A stretch of DNA of 64,000 nucleotides from assembly GCA_964019335.1 (NCBI GenBank), contig OZ025649.1, positions 248,001 to 312,000 of the forward strand, in the 5' to 3' direction. Below are positions 44,076-54,951 of the stretch, in pieces. The first letter of the stretch is position 1; each line of letters starts with the position of its first letter. Below the pieces are notes generated by a model, which saw only the letters and a list, made by a program, of their open reading frames with translations, was not told where the DNA came from and did no database searches. A program made the translations under genes and the position numbers. The stretch comes from Diplonema japonicum (lineage: Eukaryota > Euglenozoa > Diplonemea > Diplonemida > Diplonemidae).

Positions 44076-46315
44076 ATGTTGAGAACAAGGGTTCTTCGCG
44101 ATGCCATGGAGAAGGCGAAAAATTCTCTTCCCGAGCAGTGGAAAAAGAGGGCCACCAAGGAAATGAGGGGCAAAGGCGTTGCCGAAGACTTAGTATTCAA
44201 AACGGAGGAAGAGGTGGTGATCAAGCCGGTGTACGACCAGCAGGGTGAGGAGAGGTCACTGCCGGGTGAGTTCCCGTACACGAGAGGGCCTCACGCAACG
44301 ATGTACACCGTGAGGCCATGGACGATCAGGCAGTACGCTGGTTTCTCCACTGTCGAAGAGAGTAATGCATTCTACAAGAAGGCCCTGGGGATGGGTCAGC
44401 AGGGTCTGTCCGTCGCCTTCGATCTTGCTACGCACAGAGGCTACGACTCTGACCACCCTAGGGTCCCTGGTGATGTCGGGATGGCTGGTGTGGCCATCGA
44501 CACCGTAGAGGACATGAAGCGTCTCTTCCAAGACATCCCCCTTGACAAGATATCTGTCTCCATGACCATGAACGGGGCCGTCCTCCCTGTCCTTGCCTTC
44601 TTCGCTGTTGCCGCCGAGGAATCTGGTGTTTCGCAGGACAAGCTGACCGGTACTATCCAGAACGACATCCTGAAGGAGTTCATGGTGCGCAACACCTACA
44701 TCTACCCCCCCGAGGCCTCCATGAGGCTCATCTCCGACATCATGGGCCATCTCGCCAAGTACCAGCCAAAATTCAACTCCATCTCCATCTCCGGCTACCA
44801 TCTGCAAGAAGCAGGTGCCAACGCAGCCCTGGAGCTTGCCTTCACCCTGGCAGACGGTCTTGAGTACATCCGTGCCGCCCAAAAGGCCGGGCTCACCGTG
44901 GACCAGGTGGCCCCTAGATTGTCCTTCTTCTTTGCCATTGGGATGAACTTCTACATGGAGGTCGCCAAGCTCAGAGCGGCGCGTACCCTCTGGGCACAGC
45001 TTGTGAAAAAGCTTTTCAACCCTAAGAACGAAAAGTCGCTGCTCCTCCGTACCCATTGCCAGACATCGGGCTGGTCCCTCACCGAGCAGCAGCCGTATAA
45101 CAACGTCATCAGGACCACCATGGAGGCCATGTCGGCAGTCATGGGCGGCACCCAGTCCCTCCACACCAACTCCCTTGACGAGGCAGTGGGGCTGCCAACG
45201 GAGTTCTCTGCCGGTCTTGCACGAAACACCCAGATCATCATCCAGGAGGAGTCCGGGATCACCAAGGTGGTCGACCCGTGGGGCGGATCGTACATGATGG
45301 AGTCCCTTACTACGGACCTCATGGAGGAGGCTATGAAGATCATCGACGAGGTGGAGGAGAAGGGCGGCATGACCAAGTGTGTTGCCGAGGGGATGCCCAA
45401 GCTGAGGATCGAGGCCTCCGCCGCCACAAAGCAGGCGAAGATCGACTCCGCGCAGCAGGTGATTGTTGGTGTGAACAAGTACGTCGCAAAGGAGGAGGCG
45501 GAGTACGAGGTGCTGAAGATCGACAACATGGCCGTCCTCGAGGCGCAGAAGGAGAAGCTCAAGGAATGCAGAGCTAACAGAGACGAAGAGATTTGCCAGC
45601 AGAAGCTTAACGACATCAGGGAGGGTGCCAAGGGTGACGGGAACCTGCTGACGTTGGCTATTGAAGCGGCGAAGGCGAGGGCCACGCTTGGGGAGATTTC
45701 GCTGGCGATGGAGGATGTGTTCGGAAGGCACGTGGCAAAGGACGGGATGGTGAGGGGTGTGTACAACAGGGAGTTCGCTTCGAATGACGAGCTGCAGAAT
45801 GTGTTGGACGAAGTATCTTCGAAGGTGAAGAAATTCGAGGAGAAAGTGGGTAGGCGCCCTAGGATGATGGTCGCAAAGATGGGACAGGACGGGCACGACA
45901 GGGGCGCAAAGGTGGTGGGCACAGGCTTCGCTGATCTTGGTTTCGACATTGATGTGGCCCCCCTCTTCCAGACACCTGAAGAAGTCGCCGACATGGCAGT
46001 GGATGCGGATGTCCACATTGTGGGTGTTTCATCTCTCGCTGCAGGTCACCGTACCCTCGTCCCCATGCTCATAGAAGAGCTTAAGAAGAGAGGCGCTGAG
46101 GATATTATTGTGATCGCCGGCGGTGTCATCCCTGCTCAAGACTACCAGGAGCTGTACGACGCTGGTGTTGCCTGCATCTTCGGCCCAGGTATTATTTCCC
46201 TTTTTTTTTTCTCCCTTCTGAAACGTACAAACCTACATATTTCCTCACAGGTACATCGATCCCCAAGGCGGCCAATGATCTCCTTGACAAGCTGTACGAG
46301 TCTGCGGAGATCTAG
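44076..46315 (+). CDS. MUT: Methylmalonyl-CoA mutase, mitochondrial
   Basis: Exons are 44076-46188 and 46251-46315, giving 725 residues, like the single-chain mitochondrial enzyme. It interconverts (R)-methylmalonyl-CoA and succinyl-CoA using adenosylcobalamin. The N terminus ([16 protein letters not shown]) is presequence-like. The barrel signature [20 protein letters not shown] is intact. The C-terminal B12 domain has DGHDRGAKV with the cobalt-ligating His, then GVSSLAAGH and GGVIPAQDY. The single 62-nt intron lies 21 codons from the end and splits a Gly codon; joining gives [15 protein letters not shown], the normal ending. Presence implies propionate or odd-chain and branched-chain catabolism. 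Codon choice is strongly biased, suggesting high expression. Confidence 0.98.
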
Positions 46316-46615
46316 GGAGGGGGAGTGTTGATATATTACGTTCTGATTTCCCCCCCTTCTTTGTGTGATTTTTTTTTTCTTTTTTTTTTTTTTTTTTTTT
46401 TACTTCAAGAGTGTCCCTTTTTTCATTTTTTTTTTCCCGAAAAGGAGAAAAGACTCCATCCACCAAAGCTGTCTTGTTCTTTTCCTTTTTTTATTAGTAT
46501 GTCTTTTTTTTTCATTTTTTTTTTTCCCTTCGTGATTTGGTATCCCCCTTTTTTTCTTTCTTTCTTTCGCAACAAATATTCCCCAGCCTTTCTCTTCGAG
46601 GAAGACACGAGAGGG

Positions 46616-46647
<32 letters not shown>

Positions 46648-46908
46648 GAATGAACCACGACCACAAAACGTAAAATACAAGGAAAGGGGGAGGTGGGGGG
46701 AAGGGGGGGGATGACAAACAAAGCTGGGCATTCACCGGCTCTCTTTCATTATCTTTTTTTTTGGGGGGGGGATGTTTCTTCTTTTTTTTTCCGTGACCCC
46801 TCTCCCACCTTCCCCAGTTCCCCTTTCATCTCCGTCTTTTCTCTTCCCTCGATCTCCATACCAATCTCCACAGCACGGGAGGGCCCTGGCTCCGGCCCTT
46901 AAAAAAAC
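46316..46908 (+). other. Homopolymer-rich intergenic spacer
   Basis: No gene is seen. It contains T-runs, a 31-nt A-run at about 46616-46646, G-rich stretches near 46685-46710, and a pyrimidine tract ending in CTCCACAG near 46873, acceptor-like and 36 nt before the next ATG. Confidence 0.5.
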
Positions 46909-49035
46909 ATGACGCAACGAGCGAAGCCGTTTTTCTCGTCGGCTGTGACTAAACAATGGGATCATTACATGGCAACAGGGGTGCAGAAGGTGCACCAAAG
47001 CTTGTTTGGAAAACCCGCGAGATTTTCTGGGAAGAACCAGCCCATGTACAAGGGTAACTATTCAGTCCCTATGAGCCACCCTACAAACCACCAGTCAAAG
47101 ATAGGCGCCAGGGTCACAGGGTACTGGGTACCCGAAAACGCGAAGAAAAAAAACATGCGGCCAAAACACGAAATCTTTAACAGCACTCATAAGGATGGCA
47201 TTGCATTGCAAGGAACCAAGAGGCTTGCGCATGTGACGATACCCAACAAAGTAGGCACACCTGCAGATGTGCAGTTCGCGCGGTATACTTCCGAGACGCT
47301 TCACGACCTTCAGCACACACCTTTGCTGCATCAACAATGGGATCCCGAGAGGCATGAACCCCATCCTTTCTCAAAAACCGACCCCAATGGCCGACCCATC
47401 CCGCCACCCCCGCTTCCCGACTTCCCCCGTTTCTACAACAGGGAGGTGTTCTCAGAGCTCGACGCGTGGCAGGCATCCACCAACGACGTCAGGTACAACA
47501 AGAACACAGAGTGCTACCTCTACTTCCACTTCTGGGCACACGATGACAAGTGGGTGCACAAGAGGCGGATCGACGTGTGGGACTACGTGAAGAACATCTC
47601 CAGAGAGTACATCAGAGAGAAGCTGGCAACAACACAGCGGATTCTGTACGGGGAGCAGCAAGGCGACGAGCACATAGAAAACATGCGGGCAACCGGCGAG
47701 AACGATGTCGTGATCACCAGACTTGGGAATAGTAAGGTGACGGACAGGAACAGCGGGTTCTGCAGCGTGCGGGTCCCTCTTAGGGTAAGAAATGCAGACC
47801 CGTTGAAGGGCGCGATTAACTCAGGGGTGCTGAGGTACAAGTTCGACGGGACGTGGAACGAGGTCCCCGTCGCCAAGGATGGCCTCTGCATCGTGACTGT
47901 TAGAATGCTCGAAACAGAAGTCGAGAATGCTGATCTTGAGTTTGCCTTCAGGTCTACCGCCTCCGACGACACCCACAACACCATCAAGCTCTCTGTCGTA
48001 CCACAGACCAACGCCGCTCTCCCTGCACCTCCCGCTGACCTCTTGAAAGCCCTCCCGGGCTTTTCGATGGACGAAGCCGCGAAGCTCTACCAGCAAGAGC
48101 TGCTGGTGTTCGAGGAAGAGCTCATCAACACCCTCTACAACCTCGATGCCATCATGCACCCTACGCCCATCCTCTATGCGTGTCAGAACGAACTGGCAGT
48201 GATGGCGGTGAATGAGAGGATCAGCACCAGGCAGGGGAAGAAAGATTTCGATTGGTGGTTCCACCACCAGTCTTTCAGCTTGTATGTGACTTTCATCAAT
48301 CCCTATGACCCACAGGTACTTACCCTTCCACGATGAGGAGATGCTGCATGCCATCAACAACTGGAGGAGCGCCGTCAATCAGAAGGTCGGGAACTCCCCG
48401 TGGATCGACTCGCTGAGACAGCACTCGCCGCAGCCTGTGAACTGCTTGCTGCAGGTGTTTAAAAAACACAACAATGTGTGGGACGAGAGGGTATTCAAGG
48501 TAGAAAATGATGTGGAAGCAGAGTTCCAGGAAGAGCACGCGCAAGAGTGGAGCTTTGTGGAACACGCGAAGGAGCCGCAGCCGACACAGCCGATGCACGT
48601 GAGGGCAAAACACCCTGCACCCATAGACACGAAGAATGCAGCGCAGCTGCTGCATGAGAACGAGGAAGCGGCTCGGGATGAGATCTGGGCACAGATGCCC
48701 TCAAACAACCACAAGGTCCTTCACGAAGGACAAGCTGCTTCCTACGCAGAGGAGTACTTCAGGGACACCTTCGCTGCACGCAGGGCCACGAACCAACCTG
48801 TGCACCCTGCTGACCAGCCTGGCATCGAGGTCGACGAAGTTTGCGAAACGCCACCAGCAACCGAGAGTGAGAGGTATGTTACCCACAACCCACAGCAACC
48901 TTCAACTGCAGGCCCAAGTACATCCGTCGCCTTGGTAAGCTCTACCGTAAATATTACAACCCCTACAACGCGATGCCCCAGAGGTTCGCTCCCGAGAAGG
49001 ACGCGGCCAGCGATTTGGTCAGTAGCAGATGGTGA
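46909..49035 (+). CDS. Unknown protein, possibly mitochondrial
   Basis: Exons are 46909-48315, then a second exon ending at 48873, then 48912-49035. The first junction is uncertain. The frame after 48315 shifts, and an intron 48316-48382 (67 nt, ending AATCAG) gives 673 residues; a 22-nt intron 48316-48337 would keep 15 more coding-like residues (688). The third exon is reached by a 38-nt intron with clear GTATGT and CTGCAG ends and gives a basic C terminus (YIRRLGKLYRKYYNPYNAMP). No family is recognised. The N terminus is basic with few acidic residues (MTQRAKPFFSSAVTKQW), compatible with mitochondrial import, and the neighbours on both sides are mitochondrial, but neighbourhood carries little weight here. 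Confidence 0.78.
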
Positions 49036-49210
49036 TGAGGTGCCAAACATCACATTCATTATTAAAAAAAAAAGGGATCAGTGTGTGTTTTTTGTTTTTT
49101 ATGCTCCCATCCCCTTAGTGTGTTCACGTCCCGTCCCCTGAAATGTTTTTTTTTTTGTCTTCTTTGTGTTGCGCAGCGTACAGTCCTTCAAGGGTCCATC
49201 AAAAGAAGAA

Positions 49211-49996
49211 ATGCTTCGTAGAACGGCGCTGAGGGGCGTGTCGGGTGTGTCGCCCTTCAAGGGGAAGGTGTATGGGCTGCAGTCGGACTTTTTCGACCCG
49301 CGTGTGACGTACGCTGACAAGCCTTGGGAACTGGAACTGAAGGAGACAACGGGCATGGCAGGGGTGGCTGTCGAGCACAGATGGAGGAAGAAGCTGATAG
49401 CGTTGTACAGCACCATTCTGAACGACCTGAAAATGATACCTGAGGACAACGTGTACAGAATGAACACGGAAAACATCTACAGGGAGTTTCTGCGTATTGT
49501 GAGCAACGTGGGGGACACCGACTGGAGAATTGTGGAGAGGAAGATCGGGCTGGGCCAGGTCGAACAGCTCATCTTCATCGCGATGGACGAAAGAGAACTT
49601 GTTCAAAACTACGCGGAATGGAAGCTGTGGCTGATCCCCGTTGAGACTGTTCGGGAAATTTGCGACGAAACGGCGATTGACACCTTTGCGTACGATGCAG
49701 GGGCACCGCAACCGTACCTGTCAGAGGAGGAGATCAATGACATGAAGAAGATCGACCAGCAGCGGATGGCTGAGGAGCAGAAGACCATCCAAGCAGATCT
49801 GAAGCAGCTCTCCGGGAAGACTTCCAGGATGCTCATCGATGATGCTGCAGCAAGGCAGCGAAAGAGAACAGAATACAAGCATGCCATCGACCAGTACATC
49901 AGAGAAACCAAGCTGGACGCTGTCGTCAATATCTCCAGTGACGGTGCCGTGAGGGGGTCTACTAAGTACAATGACAGCACAAAGGCTCAGATCCCG

Positions 49997-50040
<44 letters not shown>

Positions 50041-50387
50041 AGGAAGTCGCGGGTGCAGGCAACCATCCCACCGACCAGTCCTCTTACGATGTGGACCCAA
50101 GCAAGAAGCATGCTGCGTTGACTGATTGGAAAGAGACCCAATACTGGTCCAGCATGTCTGAGTTCACCGATGGTGCTCCGAGTGATTTGGAAGGTGCGCT
50201 CCCCTCGCGTATCTACCAATGGGAGAACGAGACTAAAGGCCAAGTCAAGCTCCAGACTGCATCTGACTCCCCTCACAGCGCCCCCACTTCTTCGACTCAC
50301 AGAGGCAAAGGTAAAAAACTCTCCAAGTGGATCAAACCTGAGGAGTCGCTTACCCGTTCCATGGAGGCACCTTCGATGAAGGAGTAG
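49211..50387 (+). CDS. NDUFA5: Complex I NDUFA5-like subunit with long C-terminal extension
   Basis: Exons are 49211-49996 and 50043-50387, giving 376 residues; the intron is 46 nt, of which 37 are A. The ATG follows GCGCAG (end 49180). An Arg-rich N terminus (MLRRTALRGVSG) looks like a presequence. Residues ~46-145 match NDUFA5: TTGMAGVAVE at the start, IYREFLRIVSN and RKIGLGQVEQLIFIAMDE in the middle, and the diagnostic YAEWKLWLIPVE at the end. Animal NDUFA5 is about 116 residues, so about 230 residues are added after the core, part charged helix and part Ser/Lys-rich. The subunit belongs to the matrix arm of NADH:ubiquinone oxidoreductase. Confidence 0.88.
50003..50039 (+). repeat. 37-nt poly(A) run filling an intron
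   Basis: It lies in the 46-nt intron 49997-50042 of the NDUFA5-like gene between GTGTGT and CAG. Splicing keeps the frame open into a clear downstream exon. Confidence 0.9.
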
Positions 50388-51058
50388 AGTAGGATGACGG
50401 GAAAAAAATGTTTTTTTTTGTTCAAAGTGTTTTTTTTTTTCTCCCCCTTTTTTTTTTACTACCACGGTTAAGAAACGATTCCACCCCATTTTTTCTCCCT
50501 CCGCTTTTCCCTCACCACCTGCTCACCATGCGTTGAGGGGTTTGGAGTGCAAAAAAAAAAGAGAAGAGAACGAAAAGAAAAAAGAGGAAATAATCCCCTT
50601 TCAAGCACTGTGCTTGATGACACACAGAGATCTGTTGGGGAGGTGCAGCATACGTTGGGAGGAGGGAAGCGGGAGGAAAGAAAAAAGTGGGGGAGGGAAA
50701 GGGGGGGGGGGGGGGGAGAAGTCTTTTCTCTTGTATAAATATAGTGTAGTTTTTTATTTTAAGTTCGGTACTTCCTGCAGTGTCTTCTTTTCCCCCCCGT
50801 CCCCTTTCACTACACATACTTTCTAAAGAAAGGTCCCTCGTGAATCGTTCTCTTATTTATTTATTTATTGATTTCCAAAAACTCGTCAGAAAAAGAAGGG
50901 AAAAAAAAAAAAAAAAAGCTCTTTCTTTCCCCTTCCCCGTTGTCCCCTTCCCCAATTCTACGTCCATCCCCGTCCCGTCCCGCCCCGTACTGTTATTATT
51001 TAGTGGTTTCTATATTTCCTTTTCGTCGTACTTCTTTGAAGGAGGTTGTTGTTTCAAG
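50388..51058 (+). other. Homopolymer-rich intergenic spacer
   Basis: No gene is seen. It has T-runs near 50411-50460, purine-rich DNA at 50545-50720 with a 16-nt G-run (50701-50716), a short A-run near 50900, and a pyrimidine-rich tract before the RCC1-like start. Confidence 0.5.
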
Positions 51059-52381
51059 ATGCAAGGCGGCGTCCTATTCATCGCCGGCACCATCGGGCGT
51101 GGGGGCAGACAGCTCGCCCATGTCCGTCCAAAGAGCGCTGTGGACGCTGCAGGAGATTGCGCGTTTTTTGCCGAGGTTGACTTTGAGGGTTCGCAGGTTA
51201 TGGTGACAAAGGTAGCGGCAGATCACGGTGTGTTTGCCTGTTTGGACGAAGAAGGTGCCCTGTGGGCATGGGCCTCGCAGCCCTTTGGTCCCGTGCAGAA
51301 CACCCCGCGGAAGATACCTGCAGCCGCTGCCATCGACGTTGCAGTGGGTGGTACGTTCGTTGCCTTGGTGCACCATGATGGAACCGCCACCGCCATCACC
51401 GCCAAGGGCCCCATCCCCATCGCCACAGCCGAACCCGCCACTCGCTGCGACGCTGCTCACAACACGCTCTTCATCCTCGCAGGCACTGCTCTCTATCAAC
51501 TCCAAGCACCTACCTTCTCTACCCCCACGCCTCTCACACACAGTGATGCCCCTGTCCACGTCTCAAACTTCAGCTGCGGAAGCATACACAGCGCCGCCTG
51601 TACTCCCACAGGCGATCTCTACACATGGGGGTTCAACCAGTCTGGATGCCTTGGGACGGGGAACAGGTCTGCAAAGTATAGCTTCGAGAAACCCTACAAA
51701 GTCGAGATGTTCGGTGGCGAGACTGAACGGCAGGCGGTGTCTGTCGGCTGCACTAAGGGACAGCCCATGGTGGCGTCGTCGAAGGGCACAGGGCAGGAGG
51801 GGCCGAGGACCCATGTCGTGACACGAGACGGGAGGCTGTACATCGCAGGGACGACGCACAAGGGGATGGGCGCTGATCATATGCACAAAACATTCATGCC
51901 GAAGAGTGACCACCTCACGTTTTACATGGTAGGGGGAAAGGCGGCTGATGTCAGTGTGAGCCCACCTGTGCCCACAGGTGCGGCAGAAGACTTTGCCACA
52001 CAACCGGAACTGGCGACAGCACGGATGGGCATGGGGGGGCCACAAGTGTTTGGTGCAAAGGGACACACGGGGTACTTGTCGGGAGCAAGTATGGTGAGCA
52101 GCACCCCTGCACACATCCACTCCGCCGCCTTGTCAGCCAAAGGGGAGCTCTTCACCTGGGGGTGCGGCTCTAATGGCCGCACGGGTCTGGCCGCCTTCTT
52201 GAGAGGCCCTGGTGGTTCCAAGCGCACGATGAAATGCTATGTCTCTACCCCCTCACGCGTGGAGTCGCTGGAGAACTACCGTGTCCTCTCCTACGCTGTC
52301 GGGCGGTGGTGGACCCTCGCCATCGTCGACCCCGCAAGCCTCCCAAAAAAGAGACGGTCCTCCGCCAGACAGCCATCCTAA
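51059..52381 (+). CDS. RCC1-like beta-propeller protein
   Basis: A single exon of 440 residues starting MQGGVLFIAG. RCC1-type blades are visible as TPTGDLYTWGFNQSGCLGTG, TRDGRLYIAGT and SAKGELFTWGCGSNGRTGL, with weaker blades between (DEEGALWAWASQ, HHDGTATAI). The last residues are basic (KKRRSSARQPS) and may act as a nuclear signal. RCC1 itself is the nucleotide exchange factor of Ran, but many propellers of this fold do other jobs, and I see no feature that ties this protein to Ran. The protein is rich in Ala and Thr. No intron. Confidence 0.87.
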   Translation: MQGGVLFIAGTIGRGGRQLAHVRPKSAVDAAGDCAFFAEVDFEGSQVMVTKVAADHGVFACLDEEGALWAWASQPFGPVQNTPRKIPAAAAIDVAVGGTFVALVHHDGTATAITAKGPIPIATAEPATRCDAAHNTLFILAGTALYQLQAPTFSTPTPLTHSDAPVHVSNFSCGSIHSAACTPTGDLYTWGFNQSGCLGTGNRSAKYSFEKPYKVEMFGGETERQAVSVGCTKGQPMVASSKGTGQEGPRTHVVTRDGRLYIAGTTHKGMGADHMHKTFMPKSDHLTFYMVGGKAADVSVSPPVPTGAAEDFATQPELATARMGMGGPQVFGAKGHTGYLSGASMVSSTPAHIHSAALSAKGELFTWGCGSNGRTGLAAFLRGPGGSKRTMKCYVSTPSRVESLENYRVLSYAVGRWWTLAIVDPASLPKKRRSSARQPS

Positions 52382-52866
52382 GGAAATAAACAAAAAAATC
52401 CAATAAAATAAATAAAAAATAAAGATATAAAAAAAAAAATAGCTCCCTGATCCCTAGCCTACCTTCTGGATCGTCTCCGATTTTGGGTGTTTGGTGGACG
52501 GGTTTGACTTATTATTTTTCACGATTTTCACCCGCCCATAAGTTCTTTTTTTTTCTTTTTCTTTTTGTTAAGGCGCTTAGCGAGAACCCGCCACCCTTCC
52601 TGAACGGGTCCGCTAAAATGAATTATTCTGCCGCTTTTTTTCTTCTTTTTTTTTTCCTTTTCTTTTTTGTTCCTTTTATTATTATTTTTTTTTTTTTTTA
52701 TATTTATTATTCGCCACAACAGAAGTAACTAACTCGCCAAGGTTTTTCTCTTTTCATTTTCCTTCTTCTTTTTTTTTTTCGCTTCTGAATTTTCTGAATT
52801 TCTTTTGTTTCTTGCATCATATTTCTCTTGAAACATCTACTAATGGCACAGGTAGGAACAAAAGCA
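52382..52866 (+). other. T-rich intergenic spacer
   Basis: No gene is seen. A-rich then T-rich DNA leads to a pyrimidine tract, a CTACTAAT branch-like motif and GGCACAG ending at 52852, the first AG after the tract. This is a strong trans-splice acceptor candidate. Confidence 0.55.
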
Positions 52867-54342
52867 ATGGCAGAAGAGACTCAGCTCGAGTTCTTCACAG
52901 AGGTCTACCCTACTATAGATCCTGTGATCGTAAGGGATGTGTGCCAGACGTTGGGTTACGATCCGGATAAAATTCAAGAAGCGCTGCTAAACATGGGGGA
53001 AACGGGACAGGGGGCTGGTAGGAGCCAACCACAAAGTCAAGGTTTGACAGACGCACCACAGCAAGGATCGATCGGTGCATGGGACGCATCAGAGGAACGC
53101 CTTAGACAAGAGGCACAGCGACGACAACGGGAGACCGCAGGGTTCATGGACAGCTTAGCGGAAGATGAATGGCAGCAAGAACGGGAATCCAATAAGCTGT
53201 CAGGCAAAACATTTCAAGTGCAGCATCCCACAAGAGTCTTCCAAGTTACCTTCCAACCGAATTTCACTGTGGTGTCCCCTGATGTCACTTTCAATGGTGG
53301 TACGTGGGCCAGCTCTGCACTGTATGGGACCGTCAGCTGGAAGAACAGGGATGTTACTTTTGAGCTGCAGGAAGTCCCCAACACACCCGACCTCACCTAT
53401 GTTATCGTGAACTCCACTACAAGCTTCCAGATCAGGCTTGTCCACATCTCCAATGATCAGCTGCGCCCCACGGCACCGCCCGTCGTTGACATGATAGATG
53501 AAAGCAGGCAGGGTGCCGTTCCTCCTCCTCTTACACCGCCTGTTGAGCCCCCTGCATCTGTAACCCCTCCTGTGACGCCGCCTCATGGGGCCACGCGGAC
53601 AGCAGCCGAGCAAAGGGAGAAGGAAAAAAAACACAAAAAAGAGAAGAAAGAGAAAAAAGAAAAGAAAGACAGTGGCTGGTTTGGGTGGTTATCGCTTGGT
53701 GCCCAACGCCCGTCCACAAGCCCTGCGATAAGCCCAACAAGCAGTCCACCGTTAGAACCTCAGCCGGCTCCGACTCCAGTTCCAGATCCGGCCCCGGCTC
53801 CAGCTCCGGCTCCAGCTCCGGCTCCGGCACTGGCCCCTGCAGTTCCATCTCGTGCAGCAGTTCAAGCACCTGCAGCGCAGGCACCGAAGCCGGAAGTGAG
53901 TGAACCGCAAGAGGCAGCAGCACCGGCACCGACTGTGAAGGAGGACCCTGCTATGGTAGGACTGTTCGATCAGAGGGACATTAACACTAAGCAGGTGGAG
54001 CAGGACTTCAAAGCAATGATGACGAGCTATGAGGGCGTCAAGGCAGAGAAGGAAGAAGACACGAGCAAAGCTGCTGTGCAGGCTCCTGACTTCGATGCCG
54101 TCTTCGGGAGGTACTTGCTGTCCTCCGGCCTCCCTGAGAATGTCAAGCCGAAGGAAGAACGAAAACCCGTGCAGCCATCTGCTAAGGTGGAGCCACAGTT
54201 TACCCCTGCGGCACCTGAACCCAAACCTGAACGCACCCCAGAACCACACGCTACGCACTTCAAGGCAAATGTAGAACCTCCCAAACAAAAAGCGCAGCAG
54301 CAGCCACCTTCGTTTGATGATATGCTGAAGTCTTTTATGTGA
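52867..54342 (+). CDS. CUE-domain-like protein with Pro/Ala-rich linker
   Basis: A single exon of 491 residues from the ATG at 52867. An ATG at 52843 is also in frame but lies upstream of the likely acceptor AG at 52852, so the shorter form is preferred. The first ~45 residues resemble a CUE/UBA-type ubiquitin-binding bundle (LEFFTEVYPTIDPVIVRDVC, then TLGYDPDKIQEALLNMGE). A beta-rich segment follows (FQVTFQPNFTVVSP, ALYGTVSWKNRDVTFELQ), then a Lys/Glu run, a (PA)n linker near nt 53780-53835, and a Pro-rich tail ending FDDMLKSFM. Ubiquitin binding is an inference from the fold pattern. No intron. Confidence 0.83.
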   Translation: MAEETQLEFFTEVYPTIDPVIVRDVCQTLGYDPDKIQEALLNMGETGQGAGRSQPQSQGLTDAPQQGSIGAWDASEERLRQEAQRRQRETAGFMDSLAEDEWQQERESNKLSGKTFQVQHPTRVFQVTFQPNFTVVSPDVTFNGGTWASSALYGTVSWKNRDVTFELQEVPNTPDLTYVIVNSTTSFQIRLVHISNDQLRPTAPPVVDMIDESRQGAVPPPLTPPVEPPASVTPPVTPPHGATRTAAEQREKEKKHKKEKKEKKEKKDSGWFGWLSLGAQRPSTSPAISPTSSPPLEPQPAPTPVPDPAPAPAPAPAPAPALAPAVPSRAAVQAPAAQAPKPEVSEPQEAAAPAPTVKEDPAMVGLFDQRDINTKQVEQDFKAMMTSYEGVKAEKEEDTSKAAVQAPDFDAVFGRYLLSSGLPENVKPKEERKPVQPSAKVEPQFTPAAPEPKPERTPEPHATHFKANVEPPKQKAQQQPPSFDDMLKSFM

Positions 54343-54579
54343 TTCATACGGTTGGGTTTCTCCCCTTCTCCTCCCCAATGATCAGTTCTGTGTGTGTGTG
54401 TGTGTTCTTTTGTCGTTTCCTTTTTTAGAGGGCCGTTGGCACAATCATAACTTTCTTTTTTATTTCACACTTGTTTTTTTCCCTCCATCGGGCTTCTTTA
54501 TCCAACGGGTGCAGCTGAAGGACGGAACACTAGCTTTTTTTTTTTTTTTTTTCTTTTTTTTTTTTTTTTTCCAGCTGAA

Positions 54580-54858
54580 ATGACAGCTGACCTGGAGAGG
54601 CAATATCCGATGGGCTTAGCTAACAAGGCAGTAGGTGCCTGCATGCAGAAGGTGATGGTTTGTGCAATATCCTGCTCACTAATACCAATAGGGTGGTGCA
54701 TCGTAGCCAACCCTTCCCCATAGTGATTTTTTTTATTATTATATTATTTTTATTTTGTAAGGACGATACAAGGAAAGACGGAAAAAAAGGGTGGAAAGGC
54801 TACGATGAACAAAACAAGGAGCGGCAACAGAAAGAGGGCACTACAACTAACGACTGTT

Positions 54859-54906
<48 letters not shown>

Positions 54907-54951
54907 ATTGTTGGGTTCATTCTTCTTACAGCAGTAAAGGCATCTCAGTAG
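54580..54951 (+). CDS. Small single-span membrane protein (tentative gene)
   Basis: An ATG lies 5 nt after a long T-tract and CCAG (end 54574), the best acceptor-like signal in this spacer. From it a frame of 47 codons runs to a TAG at 54721. A spliced model is more attractive: exons 54580-54702, 54762-54855 and 54932-54951, with introns of 59 and 76 nt that start GTAGCC and GTTTTT and end TTTGTAAG and CTTACAG. It gives 78 residues: a short N terminus, a hydrophobic stretch (VMVCAISCSLIPIGWCI), a hydrophilic Lys/Glu/Gln tail, and a stop. No family is recognised. Splice sites are inferred by eye, so the exact product is uncertain. Confidence 0.5.

Noticed and set aside
44256-46016. Long open frame on the minus strand opposite methylmalonyl-CoA mutase
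   Set aside because: It is a shadow of strongly codon-biased coding DNA; the + strand encodes a complete, conserved enzyme.
52483-52728. Hydrophobic small open frame in the T-rich spacer
   Set aside because: The composition comes from T-runs; no acceptor before the ATG and no conserved pattern.
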